Positions 46,245 to 59,600 of a stretch of 64,000 nt of DNA are shown piece by piece; the stretch's first letter is position 1, and every line of letters begins with the position of its first letter. The stretch lies in assembly GCF_007859935.1 (NCBI RefSeq), contig NZ_SJPO01000011.1, positions 164,703 through 228,702 on the forward strand, in the 5' to 3' direction. Under the pieces are notes generated by a model. That model had not been told where the DNA came from, did no database searches, and saw only the letters and a list, made by a program, of their open reading frames with translations. A program made the position numbers and the translations under genes. The DNA comes from Posidoniimonas polymericola. Its GTDB lineage: Bacteria; Planctomycetota; Planctomycetia; Pirellulales; Lacipirellulaceae.

Positions 46245-47348
46245 CTACTCGATATCGCTGGAAACCAATCCGTCGTTGCGCGAGCCCATGACCCGGTAAA
46301 CTGCGTGATCAATGCTATAATTGATTTGACCGACGTGCCCGTCGCAGTACGACATGTTCATCACTCCCGGGTGCGTGCTCCCGAAGATCAGTGCGTCGGC
46401 GAAGCCCGGCCGGTCCTGCTGCGGCAGGCGCCAAGTCGAGCGGAAGTTGTCGTTGTTGTAGCCGGTGCACCAAGTCTCGTTGTCGCCCCCGTCCGCGCCC
46501 GTTTCATAGTTGATGGGATTAATGTACTTTTCACCGATCAGAAACGTGCTCGACGTGCCGTCGGTAACGTGTTTGATGGCGATCTCGCTGCGTTGGAAAC
46601 TGATGCCGTTAGCAGCACGCGCGGCATTCCCACACGAGAACCCTCTGCCAGTTAGCACTTCCCCCGTGACAGACAAACAGAAGTTGCGTCGAATCGGGGG
46701 GAACTCACCCTCCTCAGGGAATCCTGCCTGGCCCACCTCGTTGGCGCTTGTATCACCACAGTTGATCGCGTAATCACTGCGTCCTGCGACGTTCGGGCCA
46801 TCCGTATTACTCCCGGCGTTGAACGCGACGAAGGTTCCGTCAACAGGCTTCGGGAACACTTGTCCGGGCCGCCGAGAGGGGCACGCGATCAGGGGGAGCG
46901 GGTCTCTTACGATCTGCCGGACCCGCTCTTTCTGTTGCTCCGTAATGACATCGGGCTGCCCGTCCGAGGCAAACTCGTACCGTGCGCTCTCTTCTGTGAA
47001 CGGCATGAGGTTGAACGCATATCCGCCGGGCTGATCGCGTCCAAAACCGCGGTCGGGGTCACCAACCCACCACCAGCCCCACCCACCCGTGGGAAAATGG
47101 CCCGCGATATCGTGGTGGTTCATCGAAGCTAGCGCGAGGTTCTTGAGATTATTCACACACTGCATGCGTCGGGCGGCTTCGCGTGCAGACTGCACGGCGG
47201 GAAGCAACAACGCGATCAAGACGCCAATGATGGCAATAACCACCAGCAGCTCAACTAAGGTGAAACCACGTGGCGGTGCTGCGAGACGCTCGGCAGCGTT
47301 CGCAGAATCAATGCCACGCCGACGCGAGTGTGCGACGAAATCGCGCAT
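46245..47348 (-). CDS. DUF1559 prepilin-like protein
   Basis: This 367-aa paralogue of the 35,358 gene has the prepilin signal [35 protein letters not shown] and the C-terminal DGHVGQINY motif. It is encoded on the opposite strand and heads a two-gene unit with the EF-hand lipoprotein, the usual planctomycete arrangement. GGAG lies 11 nt before the ATG. Confidence 0.92.
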   Translation of the reverse strand: MRDFVAHSRRRGIDSANAAERLAAPPRGFTLVELLVVIAIIGVLIALLLPAVQSAREAARRMQCVNNLKNLALASMNHHDIAGHFPTGGWGWWWVGDPDRGFGRDQPGGYAFNLMPFTEESARYEFASDGQPDVITEQQKERVRQIVRDPLPLIACPSRRPGQVFPKPVDGTFVAFNAGSNTDGPNVAGRSDYAINCGDTSANEVGQAGFPEEGEFPPIRRNFCLSVTGEVLTGRGFSCGNAARAANGISFQRSEIAIKHVTDGTSSTFLIGEKYINPINYETGADGGDNETWCTGYNNDNFRSTWRLPQQDRPGFADALIFGSTHPGVMNMSYCDGHVGQINYSIDHAVYRVMGSRNDGLVSSDIE

Positions 47349-47759
47349 GGAGAAACTCCCTACCGAGCGCCGCAGACAACGCTCCCCTGCCGCGTAAGAA
47401 AAGATGTTGGGCTCTGCGGTACCCAGCGGCGAAAAGGCCTAGTGTTCGCACGCTAAGCGATCCGCCGCCCGAAGTCAAGCGGAAAGAGATAAAATCGAGC
47501 GGCCAAGTCCACTTTTGCAATCCCTTGTATCGAAGCCCGATCCACTATCGGCGAGTGGACTGCCGTGCCCAATCACTACACCCGGCAGGTTCTCGCTGGA
47601 CGTTTCTTACCTCACCGCTCCCACGCGAATGTCGTAGCAACTCTCGGCCAGAAGGCGTTGCCGCATAAACTCTTCAAACTCCGGAAGCGGCTTCCGCGGT
47701 CGTGACATGCGTCATGCGCCGCCAAGGACGCGTCACGCACACGCCGACTGCTGCGGCAG
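47349..47759. other. Gap upstream of the DUF1559 gene
   Basis: This 411-nt region should contain the DUF1559 promoter and the 3' end of the large VCBS gene transcript. I see no convincing gene, terminator or repeat. Confidence 0.35.
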
Positions 47760-51521
<3,762 letters not shown>

Positions 51522-52475
51522 TAAACAGCGTCTTTGCATTCGGAATGCTCTCTCATGGCAACGTTTGTTGGCCTTGCGCCGAACCTTGCTACGCCGAAAC
51601 CGTGGCCAGCGCGGACCCTACGCTGGCAATAGATTGGCTCACAGGCACGGCATCTGACAAGAACGATGGCGCCCGGCCAAGTAGAACCGAATCGATCTGA
51701 GGAGCGTGGCCGGCCAACCTTCAGATTACGCACTGTGATCGCAGAATTGCAACTCACTACCATGCTGGCGGATGCCTGGCGGGATACCGCCAGCAGAAGA
51801 AAGCCACAACCACCCTTCATGGCGCACCGCAGGCGTTGCCGCTAACTCTCTTTCTTGAGTCACGGCGGCAGGCATCGAGTCCACGCATACAGTGCGTCGA
51901 ACCACCTTGGCGGTTGAAGTGATGTCCGCTGGCGGTCCAAGAACAACAGCCGGCGTCACTAGGACGCAAGCCTTGCGAACGATTTCTAGGTCGCTGGAAA
52001 AATTCAAAATCGAAAAAAAAGGGTGGAACTGCCGTTAAGATTCTGCGATACTACTGACCGCTCACCTGTCTTAGGTGCCGCGCTAGATTAGTGGCACCGC
52101 GTTCTTTTCTACGTTTCGCTTTTCGGCATCGTGATTTCCTCGACTGAAATAGTCCAAGGTCAAATCGCACTTAAACACTGACAGCTCTACTACTCCGCGC
52201 TGAGCCGAGTGGCAGGAAACTGCTTATTGCCAGCTTCCGTCCGCTGACCGCTTAGCTCTAGCGTGCGGTTGGCCCGGCTGGCTGCCCAGCGCGGGTCGGC
52301 GTTGTCGCTAACAGACGACTCTCTCGACCTCTCTCCAGGAGAGGCCGGGGCGGGTCTTGTATTTGACATCCTCATCAGCTGCAAGTCTCTTCTCGTCCCA
52401 GTTCCATTGGTTCTTCGGCGGTGCACGCAACGCCGTATTGATTCGCACGCTTGACGCTTTGGAGGCGTAGCCCTT
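51522..52475. other. Divergent non-coding region
   Basis: This 954-nt region separates the minus-strand VCBS lipoprotein gene from the plus-strand fused PEP-CTERM gene. Short frames on both strands overlap with no consistent coding pattern. It probably holds two promoters and possibly a decayed gene, but nothing is recognisable. Confidence 0.4.
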
Positions 52476-54377
52476 ATGGATCCGAAAACATTGTCGCGAT
52501 TTTCCCCGCTGGCGTGGTCGCTCGCCGCGGCTCTCTTGGCCAGCTCCACGCACGCTCAGTCGATTGGCGTAACCTTTGGAGCCGATGACGCGGGCTCCAC
52601 GGGTGGCAATTCCGCTCTAGCTCCTGCAGAAGTGGCCGGCGTCATCCCCCAAGCCAACTGGAACAATGCCGAAGGAACCACGGCAACAATCACCGATGCA
52701 GTCGATAGTGCTGGCGCCGCCTCGACACTAGACGTGACCTGGGTCGCAGAGGAGAGTTGGAGCGGCGTCGGCGGCACGCCCGCGACGCCCAACGGTAAGC
52801 TTTTGAATGGCTGGATTTCCGAGAATCTCACTGATGCGGCGCCCAGCACTGTGACGATCTCCCAGATCCCGTACGCCCAGTACGACATGATCTTCTACCT
52901 GGCCCACGACCGCGGCGGCGCCGGCGAAAACACCATCTTCGGCGAAGCAGGCGGCGCTTTCGCCGACTTCAACGCCCGCGAGAACGTCACAGGCACAACC
53001 GTGGCGGCCGATCCATTCCAGTTCGACGCGGTTCCGTTCTCAGGCGGAACGGGCAACTTCTTTGTGGCCACTGGGCTCACCAACAGCTCTCTTTCAATCG
53101 AGTTTGGTTCTGCCAACGACCGAGCCCCATTCTCCGGTTTCCAGGTGGTCAACACGGTCGGGCAAGTCGCAGGCGACGTTGACGGCGACGGAAGCGTTGA
53201 CCTCGACGACTACAACATCATCGAGTCAAACATGTTTCAGCGTGTTGGGATGCGTTCCGAGGGCGACCTCAACTACGACCTCACTGTTGATTTCAAAGAC
53301 TTCCGGATCTGGAAGGCAGAGGCCGCTCCCGGTCTGGCCGCAGGTCTATCAATCGTGCCCGAACCCACGGCGGTCTGCCTCGTCCTTATTGGAGGTCTTG
53401 GCATGTTTGCGTCCCGATCGAAGCGTCGCCTGTCCGCCTGCAGTATAGCTGTGGCGGCAGTAGTCGTAGCTGGGATCTCGGCTCCCCAGGTTTACGCGGA
53501 TTCCGTGGGAGTCAACTTCGGCGCCGACGACGCCGGTGGGACCGGCGGACTCTCTTCTTTGGCGCCCACCGACGTTGCTGGCGTTGTGGCCCAGGCCAAC
53601 TGGAACAACGCCTCAGGAACCGGCGGCACCATAACCAACGCCGTCGACGACAGCGGGACTGCCACCACCATCGACGTCAGCTGGGCCGCCGAGGAAAGCT
53701 GGAGTGGCGCAGGCGGAACACCTGCAACCTCCGACGGCGTGCTTCTGAACGGCTGGATCTCCGAAAACCTCACGGACGAGGCGCCCAGCACAATCACGGT
53801 CTCAGAGATTCCCTACGACAAGTACGACCTGTTTATCTACGTCGCACACGACCGTGGCGGAGAGAACAACACCTTTACCGAGACGGGCGGCGCGTTCACC
53901 GACTTCTCTATCGTTGAAGGAGTTGACGGGACGCTTCTCGGCAGCAATCCACTAACCTTCACAGAGGTTACTGAATCGGGAGGAACCGGCACCCACTTTG
54001 TCACTCGAGGACTGTCGCAGAGCTCACTTGCGATCGAGTTTATCGACGACAACAACCGGTCACCGGTCGCTGGCTTTCAGATCGTAGACAACCCATTCCA
54101 GTTGGGTGACATAAACCTGGACTTGGTTGTCGACATCGACGATCTGGATATCATCCGCGCGAACTTCTTTATGACGAACGCTAGTCCGGGTGATGGAGAC
54201 GTCAACCTCGACAAGAGAGTTGACTGGACCGACTTCAAGCTGTGGAAAGAGAACGCGACCCCTGCAGCACTCGCCGCCATTGTGCCGGAACCGCACTCGC
54301 TTACGCTCTGTGCAATTTCCTTACTCGGCTTGCACCGGCTCGGTCGAAGCCGGCAGCGTCAGCCTGGCGTGTCTTGA
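52476..54377 (+). CDS. Tandem fusion of two PEP-CTERM proteins in one frame
   Basis: This 633-aa frame contains two complete copies of one design. Copy 1: signal peptide (LAAALLASSTHA), a beta domain starting IGVTFGADDAGSTGGNSALA, dockerin-like GDVDGDGSVDLDDYNIIESN, then VPEPTAVCLVLIGGLGMFAS with SRSKRR (residues ~293-319). Copy 2 starts at once with a second signal-like stretch (SIAVAAVVVAGISAPQVYA), VGVNFGADDAGGTGGLSSLA, a dockerin-like pair and VPEPHSLTLCAISLLGLHRL. The internal tail and second signal are in frame with no stop or start between them. GGAGG precedes the first ATG. Confidence 0.88.
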   Translation: MDPKTLSRFSPLAWSLAAALLASSTHAQSIGVTFGADDAGSTGGNSALAPAEVAGVIPQANWNNAEGTTATITDAVDSAGAASTLDVTWVAEESWSGVGGTPATPNGKLLNGWISENLTDAAPSTVTISQIPYAQYDMIFYLAHDRGGAGENTIFGEAGGAFADFNARENVTGTTVAADPFQFDAVPFSGGTGNFFVATGLTNSSLSIEFGSANDRAPFSGFQVVNTVGQVAGDVDGDGSVDLDDYNIIESNMFQRVGMRSEGDLNYDLTVDFKDFRIWKAEAAPGLAAGLSIVPEPTAVCLVLIGGLGMFASRSKRRLSACSIAVAAVVVAGISAPQVYADSVGVNFGADDAGGTGGLSSLAPTDVAGVVAQANWNNASGTGGTITNAVDDSGTATTIDVSWAAEESWSGAGGTPATSDGVLLNGWISENLTDEAPSTITVSEIPYDKYDLFIYVAHDRGGENNTFTETGGAFTDFSIVEGVDGTLLGSNPLTFTEVTESGGTGTHFVTRGLSQSSLAIEFIDDNNRSPVAGFQIVDNPFQLGDINLDLVVDIDDLDIIRANFFMTNASPGDGDVNLDKRVDWTDFKLWKENATPAALAAIVPEPHSLTLCAISLLGLHRLGRSRQRQPGVS

Positions 54378-54490
54378 TTCCTCAACGAGGCACGTGCGTT
54401 CTTCGGAACGATCAAACATCGCAACAAGTGGCGTACGTGAGACCCGCATCGGCGAAACAGCAACTTGGCTAAATCATAAAGGCTCGACAT

Positions 54491-56302
54491 ATGATGCGTC
54501 TCTTCTTTAAGTCTGTTCCCTCCCTGGTGGCGGTCGCCGCAGTCGCCGCATTGGTAGCGCCCGCTCAGGCTCAGGTCAACTACACATTCCTGCCGACCAC
54601 GGCGGCAAACTGGAACGTCGATGCCAACTGGTCTGACGGCGCCGACCCTCCCAACATGTTTGTGCCGAGCATTGACTTCGACGAGACGGCGACGATCGGC
54701 AATGCTGATAGCATCGCCCAAGTCACCGACACCCCGCCCACGCCGATCGGATTGACGATCAATGCTGGCGCCGTCGAAGTGGCCAGCACCGGCTCGCTTT
54801 CGATAGTCGTTTCTGGGAACGTCGCGGGAAGCGGCGGTGCGACGATCAACGCCAGCGGCCGGATGTCGGTTGCGTCGGGCGGATCATTCAACTCGGAAAA
54901 CCTCACCGTGAATGGCGCCTTGGAGGTGGGATCCACCGCCAGTGTCTCCACGTCTGACGGGATCACGTTCAACGGTGGCAGCACCTTCAATCCGCAACTT
55001 GACAGCGCTTCGTTCAACGCGATCTCCACGCCGGGTCCGATTACTCTTCTCGGCGGTACGGTGAGCCTGGACTTCGGCTACACGCCGTCACCCTCGGACA
55101 CATGGAACCTTTTCGACGGCGGATCTGTGGTCGGAAACATGCCTGATGTGGAGGTCGGTAGCGGCCTAACCCTCGACCCGTGGCAGAAATATGCGATTCG
55201 CACGAGCGCGGGTGGAGCCAATGGCGCGGTCGGCACATTGCAGCTTGAAGACCGCGTCGTGCTATCGATCGATCGCTCAACCGGCGTCGGTACAATCACC
55301 AACATGTCTGCCAGCGCCATCGACCTCGACGGATACGTCATCGAGTCGGGGCTTGGATCGATCAACCCATCAGCCTTTAACAGCTTCAGCGATCAGAGCC
55401 TTGACGGCGGATCCTGGGGAGAGTTCGGCGTGTTGGCCAACGAGTCTATCGGCGAACTTCGGAATGGCGGCATTACGTCGCTAGCGGCGGGGGCCTCGCG
55501 GTCGATTGGGGCCGTGTTCGACCCGACCGTTGCAGAACTCGGAACGGATTACGAGGACCTTAGCTTCAGCTACACGAATGAGCTGTACGACTCCATCGGC
55601 GGCGTCGTGGTCTACGACGGCAACAAGAAGTTCAACAACCTAGTGCTCAACGTCGACCCCGTCACCGGGGAGGCAGTGCTGGTGAACGAATCGCCGCTTT
55701 CCATTACGATCGACGGCTACGCGGTCAAGTCCGCCAGCGGCGCCCTGCTCACCGGTGGGTGGACCAGTCTTGAAGATCAGGCCACCGCCGGAGGCGATTG
55801 GCTTGAGATTGGCGCCGACTCGGGACAACTCGGCGAACTAAAGTCGGCGGGGTCTACGGTTCTTGCCCAGGGAACGAGTTACAACCTGGGCGCCATCTTC
55901 GACACCGCTGGCGAAGAAGACCTCACGCTCGAGTTCTTCTTTGCCGACGAATTCGCGGCGCCTGCCTTCGGGGTGGTAAGCTACGAAGAGTTGGTCGACC
56001 CGATGTTCATACTAGGGGATACCAACAACGACGGCGTGGTCAACACCCTCGACATTGACCCCTTCGTCCTTGCACTAACTGATCCCGGCGGCTACGCGTC
56101 AGCATTCCCCGGGGTCGATCTACTCGAAGTGGCCGATACGAATATCGATGGCGTGGTCAACACCCTCGACATTGACCCCTTCGTTTCAATCTTGACTGGG
56201 GGCGGCCTTTCGGCAGCCCAGGCTGCTCCCGAACCGTGCTCGCTATTGCTAGCTATGGCCGCTATAGGGCTGGCCGGCGTAAGGAAGCGAATTTGCGCCT
56301 AG
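54491..56302 (+). CDS. Exported PEP-CTERM protein with dockerin-like repeats
   Basis: The 603-aa product has a signal peptide (VAVAAVAALVAPAQA), a beta-rich N-terminal half (GSGGATINASGRMSV...FNGGSTF, autotransporter-type look), two related ~110-aa segments that both contain NGGI/ESI/GELR/GELK-like motifs, two dockerin-like calcium loops (DTNNDGVVNTLDIDPFVLAL and DTNIDGVVNTLDIDPFVSIL) and the C-terminal AAPEPCSLLLAMAAIGLAG, a PEP-CTERM tail. It follows the fused gene by 113 nt and is likely in the same unit. Confidence 0.85.
   Translation: MMRLFFKSVPSLVAVAAVAALVAPAQAQVNYTFLPTTAANWNVDANWSDGADPPNMFVPSIDFDETATIGNADSIAQVTDTPPTPIGLTINAGAVEVASTGSLSIVVSGNVAGSGGATINASGRMSVASGGSFNSENLTVNGALEVGSTASVSTSDGITFNGGSTFNPQLDSASFNAISTPGPITLLGGTVSLDFGYTPSPSDTWNLFDGGSVVGNMPDVEVGSGLTLDPWQKYAIRTSAGGANGAVGTLQLEDRVVLSIDRSTGVGTITNMSASAIDLDGYVIESGLGSINPSAFNSFSDQSLDGGSWGEFGVLANESIGELRNGGITSLAAGASRSIGAVFDPTVAELGTDYEDLSFSYTNELYDSIGGVVVYDGNKKFNNLVLNVDPVTGEAVLVNESPLSITIDGYAVKSASGALLTGGWTSLEDQATAGGDWLEIGADSGQLGELKSAGSTVLAQGTSYNLGAIFDTAGEEDLTLEFFFADEFAAPAFGVVSYEELVDPMFILGDTNNDGVVNTLDIDPFVLALTDPGGYASAFPGVDLLEVADTNIDGVVNTLDIDPFVSILTGGGLSAAQAAPEPCSLLLAMAAIGLAGVRKRICA
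56033..56184 (+). repeat. Identical 35-nt repeat encoding both dockerin loops
   Basis: The same 35 nt occur at 56033-56067 and 56150-56184, spaced 117 nt and in the same frame, both coding GVVNTLDIDPF. Identity at third positions suggests recent duplication or gene conversion inside this gene. Confidence 0.85.
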
Positions 56303-56409
56303 GCGAAGCGACTGCTGTCAGTGCTCTTCGCGATATCGAGCCGATTCAGCTCAATGCGTTATCGACCCGAGAAATGAGTTGATCGTTGTCCCGCACTAGG
56401 TGATCAGCC

Positions 56410-56445
56410 AGCAGGAGGCCGAGATTTATCGCTCGGCCTTCTGCT
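56410..56445 (+). terminator. Strong hairpin after the PEP-CTERM unit
   Basis: A 14-bp stem AGCAGGAGGCCGAG/CTCGGCCTTCTGCT (one G-T pair) with an 8-nt loop lies 108 nt beyond the gene. No long T run follows. The gap 56303-56666 (364 nt) otherwise shows no gene; it presumably holds the CotH promoter. Confidence 0.65.
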
Positions 56446-56666
56446 GTTATCGCATCTAGCCGCGCTGTCGGACCGCATGAGTTTGCACAGTGCCCGACGA
56501 GGACTTCCTCGCATCGTTGCATAGTTGTCTGGTACCTTTGTGCCTTGATCGTCGCGTGACAAGACCGCAGCATCCAGCTAGTATGAATTGCTGGTAGGCA
56601 GAAATCGTTCTACACCTTCTCCTGCAGTCTTTCTCATCTGCAAGATCACGCGACGAGGGAAGTGGC

Positions 56667-59600
56667 ATGCGGCACTGGCGGCGTAAGTTGACGCGGTCCC
56701 GAACACCCGACGCAGTTGGCCGCGTCAGGCGGGTGCGTCGGTTCGAGGTCCTCGAGTCTCGAGTGCTGCTGGCGGGGGACGTTGTGATGTACAACGACCA
56801 CGTGACCGGCGCCGCGACGCACCCGTTTGTCACTGGATACGCTGCTTTTGGGAGCAGTTCCGGACAACTCATCGACAGCCAAACCGGCGCAGCGACCTCG
56901 ATCACGCTCGCGACAACTTCCATTGGCGCGTCCTACGAGAGCGTCACCGGCCTGCCCGCAAACGGCACCGATGCGGCAAACGCCTTCAACGGCTGGATCG
57001 ACTTCAGCAGCGCGGGCGGCGCAAGTATCGCCCTGACAGGCGGGGACCGCTACGTCCACTCGTTCTCAGGGCTGTCGTCAGATCGCTCTTATGAGTTCAC
57101 CGGCACCAGCGTAAGGGGGAACGCGGGGTACACCAGCCGCTGGACCCTGGTAACCCTCGTCGGCGCCGACTCGTTTAGCCTGGATCACAGCGCAGGGATC
57201 GGGGTCGTAACGGACGGTCTCCCGGCGAACCAGGTGGCTCTCTGGACCGGAGAGAACCACCTCGAAGATCAAGGGTTTGTCGTCGGTTGGAGCGACATCG
57301 ACCCGGGCATCGACGGCGAGTTTGAAGTGGTGTCGGAGCAGTATCTTGGGGCGACCCCTGGCGTCGGCACTGGAACCGCGGCGGGCGGGTCCAAGGGCTA
57401 CGCGCTCACCGCCATCCAATTCGTAGAGAGCGACCCGGCGTTCCACGTCGTGGGCGTCAATCCAGTGAATGGGGCGGCGTTGACCTCTGCGCCTACGAGC
57501 TACACCGTTCACCTCAGCGAGCCGCTGGCGGCGGCAAGCCTGGACGCATCGGATCTGGCAGTCGATGGTATTTCCGCCGTGTCGGCGGCGATGATTGATT
57601 CAGACTCCATCGAGTTCATGCTGCCGGTGATCACCGGGGATGGACTTCATACCGTCACGATAGCCGAGGGGGCCTTGCTAGGCGGCGATTCGGGGCTGCC
57701 CATCTCACCGTTCAGCGGAACCTTTGCGATCTTATCGGGCGGCGGGATCGTCATCAATGAGATCGGCTACGACGTCGGAGACGATTCGCAGCCTTGGGAG
57801 TTCATCGAGCTTCTTAACGTAAGCGCCGAAGCCATCGATATCTCGGGCTGGAGCCTGGACGAAGGAGTACGCTACACGCTGCCCGCTAACGTTGTGCTGC
57901 AGTCGGGTGAGCACGTGGTGATCGCCCAGAACCCCACGGAGTTTACATCGCAGTTCGGCGTGCCGGTGCTGGGTCCGTTCGACGGCCGCCTCAGCAATAG
58001 CGGAGAAACGATTGAACTCCGTGACGCCAACGGCGACAAGCAGGATGAGGTCGACTATCAGCTCGGCTACCCTTGGCCCACTGTGGGCGACATTGAAGGC
58101 TACTCCATCCAGCTAATCAATCCGCTGCTGGAGAACGACTTGGGGGGCAGCTGGCGCTCGGCGCCGGCGACGCCGAACGCCCCGAACTCCGTGTTTGCGA
58201 TTAATGCTCCGCCGCAGACGAGGAAGGTAGATCACTTCCCGGTCTCACCCCGCTCGGGAGAGGACGTCACGATAACGGTCAAAGCCACTGACCCAGACGG
58301 CGTCGCCACCGTGGCGCTGCAGTACCAGCTCGTGGAGCCGGGCGACTACATCGCAATTGACGATCCCCGATACACGACTAGCTGGACCACGCTGCCGATG
58401 ACCGACGACGGCGCCGGAGGCGATGTGACGCCGGGGGATGACATCTACACCGCCGTGCTAACGGGCGACCTCCAACTGCACCGGCGCCTGGTCCGGTACC
58501 GGGTAATCGCCACCGACAGCCTCGGTGAGAGCGTCGCGGTCCCCTACGCCGACGACGGCCAACGCAACTTTGCCTACTTCGTCTACGACGACACGCCCGA
58601 CTGGACCGGCGCAGTGCGACCAGGGCAGACCCAGGAGGTTACGTACGATGGCGAGCTGCTCGACTCGGTCTCGACCTACCACCTCATCACGACCCGCGAA
58701 GCGCACGAGGACTCCCAGTTCATCCCCGACTCATCCCGTTTCAATGGCTACGCCGGGAGTGATTATTTGTGGAACGGCGCTCTGGTTTACGACGGCGTCG
58801 TGTACGACCACATACGTTACCGCGCCCGGGGCGGAACGTGGCGTTACGCGATGGGCAAGAACATGTGGAAGTTCGACTTCAACCGCGGTCACGATTTTCA
58901 GGCACGCGATGACTACGGCGAGACGTACGATTCATCGTGGACCAAGCTGAACCTAAGCGCGATTATCTCGCAGGGGTTCTCGCAGCACCGGGGCGAGCAA
59001 GGGCTGTTCGAGTCCGTGGGTTTCAAGCTGTTCAACATGGCGGGGGTGGCGTCGCCAAACACCAACTACGTCAGCTTCCGCATCGTTGAGAGTGCCGCCG
59101 AGAATGGACCAGACCAGTACAGCGGCGACTTCCAGGGACTGTACCTTGCAGTGGAGCAGCTGAACGACAACTTCCTCGAACAGCACGGCCTACCGGATGG
59201 CAACCTCTACAAGATGGAGAACGGTACAGGCGTCGGCGGCATTGGCGGCGAGCTTAGCAACCAGGGCGACTACCCCGAGGTTAGCGACTCGTCCGACCTG
59301 ATCGCGTTCAAAACCACCTACGAGAGCGGGCCACAAACCGCCGAGTGGTGGGATCAAAACCTAAACCTTGAGAGCTACTACAGCTACCGGTCGATCCTCG
59401 AAGCGATCCACCATTATGACACCGGCTACGGCAAGAATTATTACTACTACCACAACCCGGAAACGGACGAGTGGGAAACGCTGCCATGGGACCTCGACCT
59501 GACGTGGGCAGACAATCAATACGGGAATGGCGCCGAGCCTTTCCGCGATCGGGTGCTAGACTTTGGCGCTTACGCGCAGGCCTACCGCAACCGCATGCGG

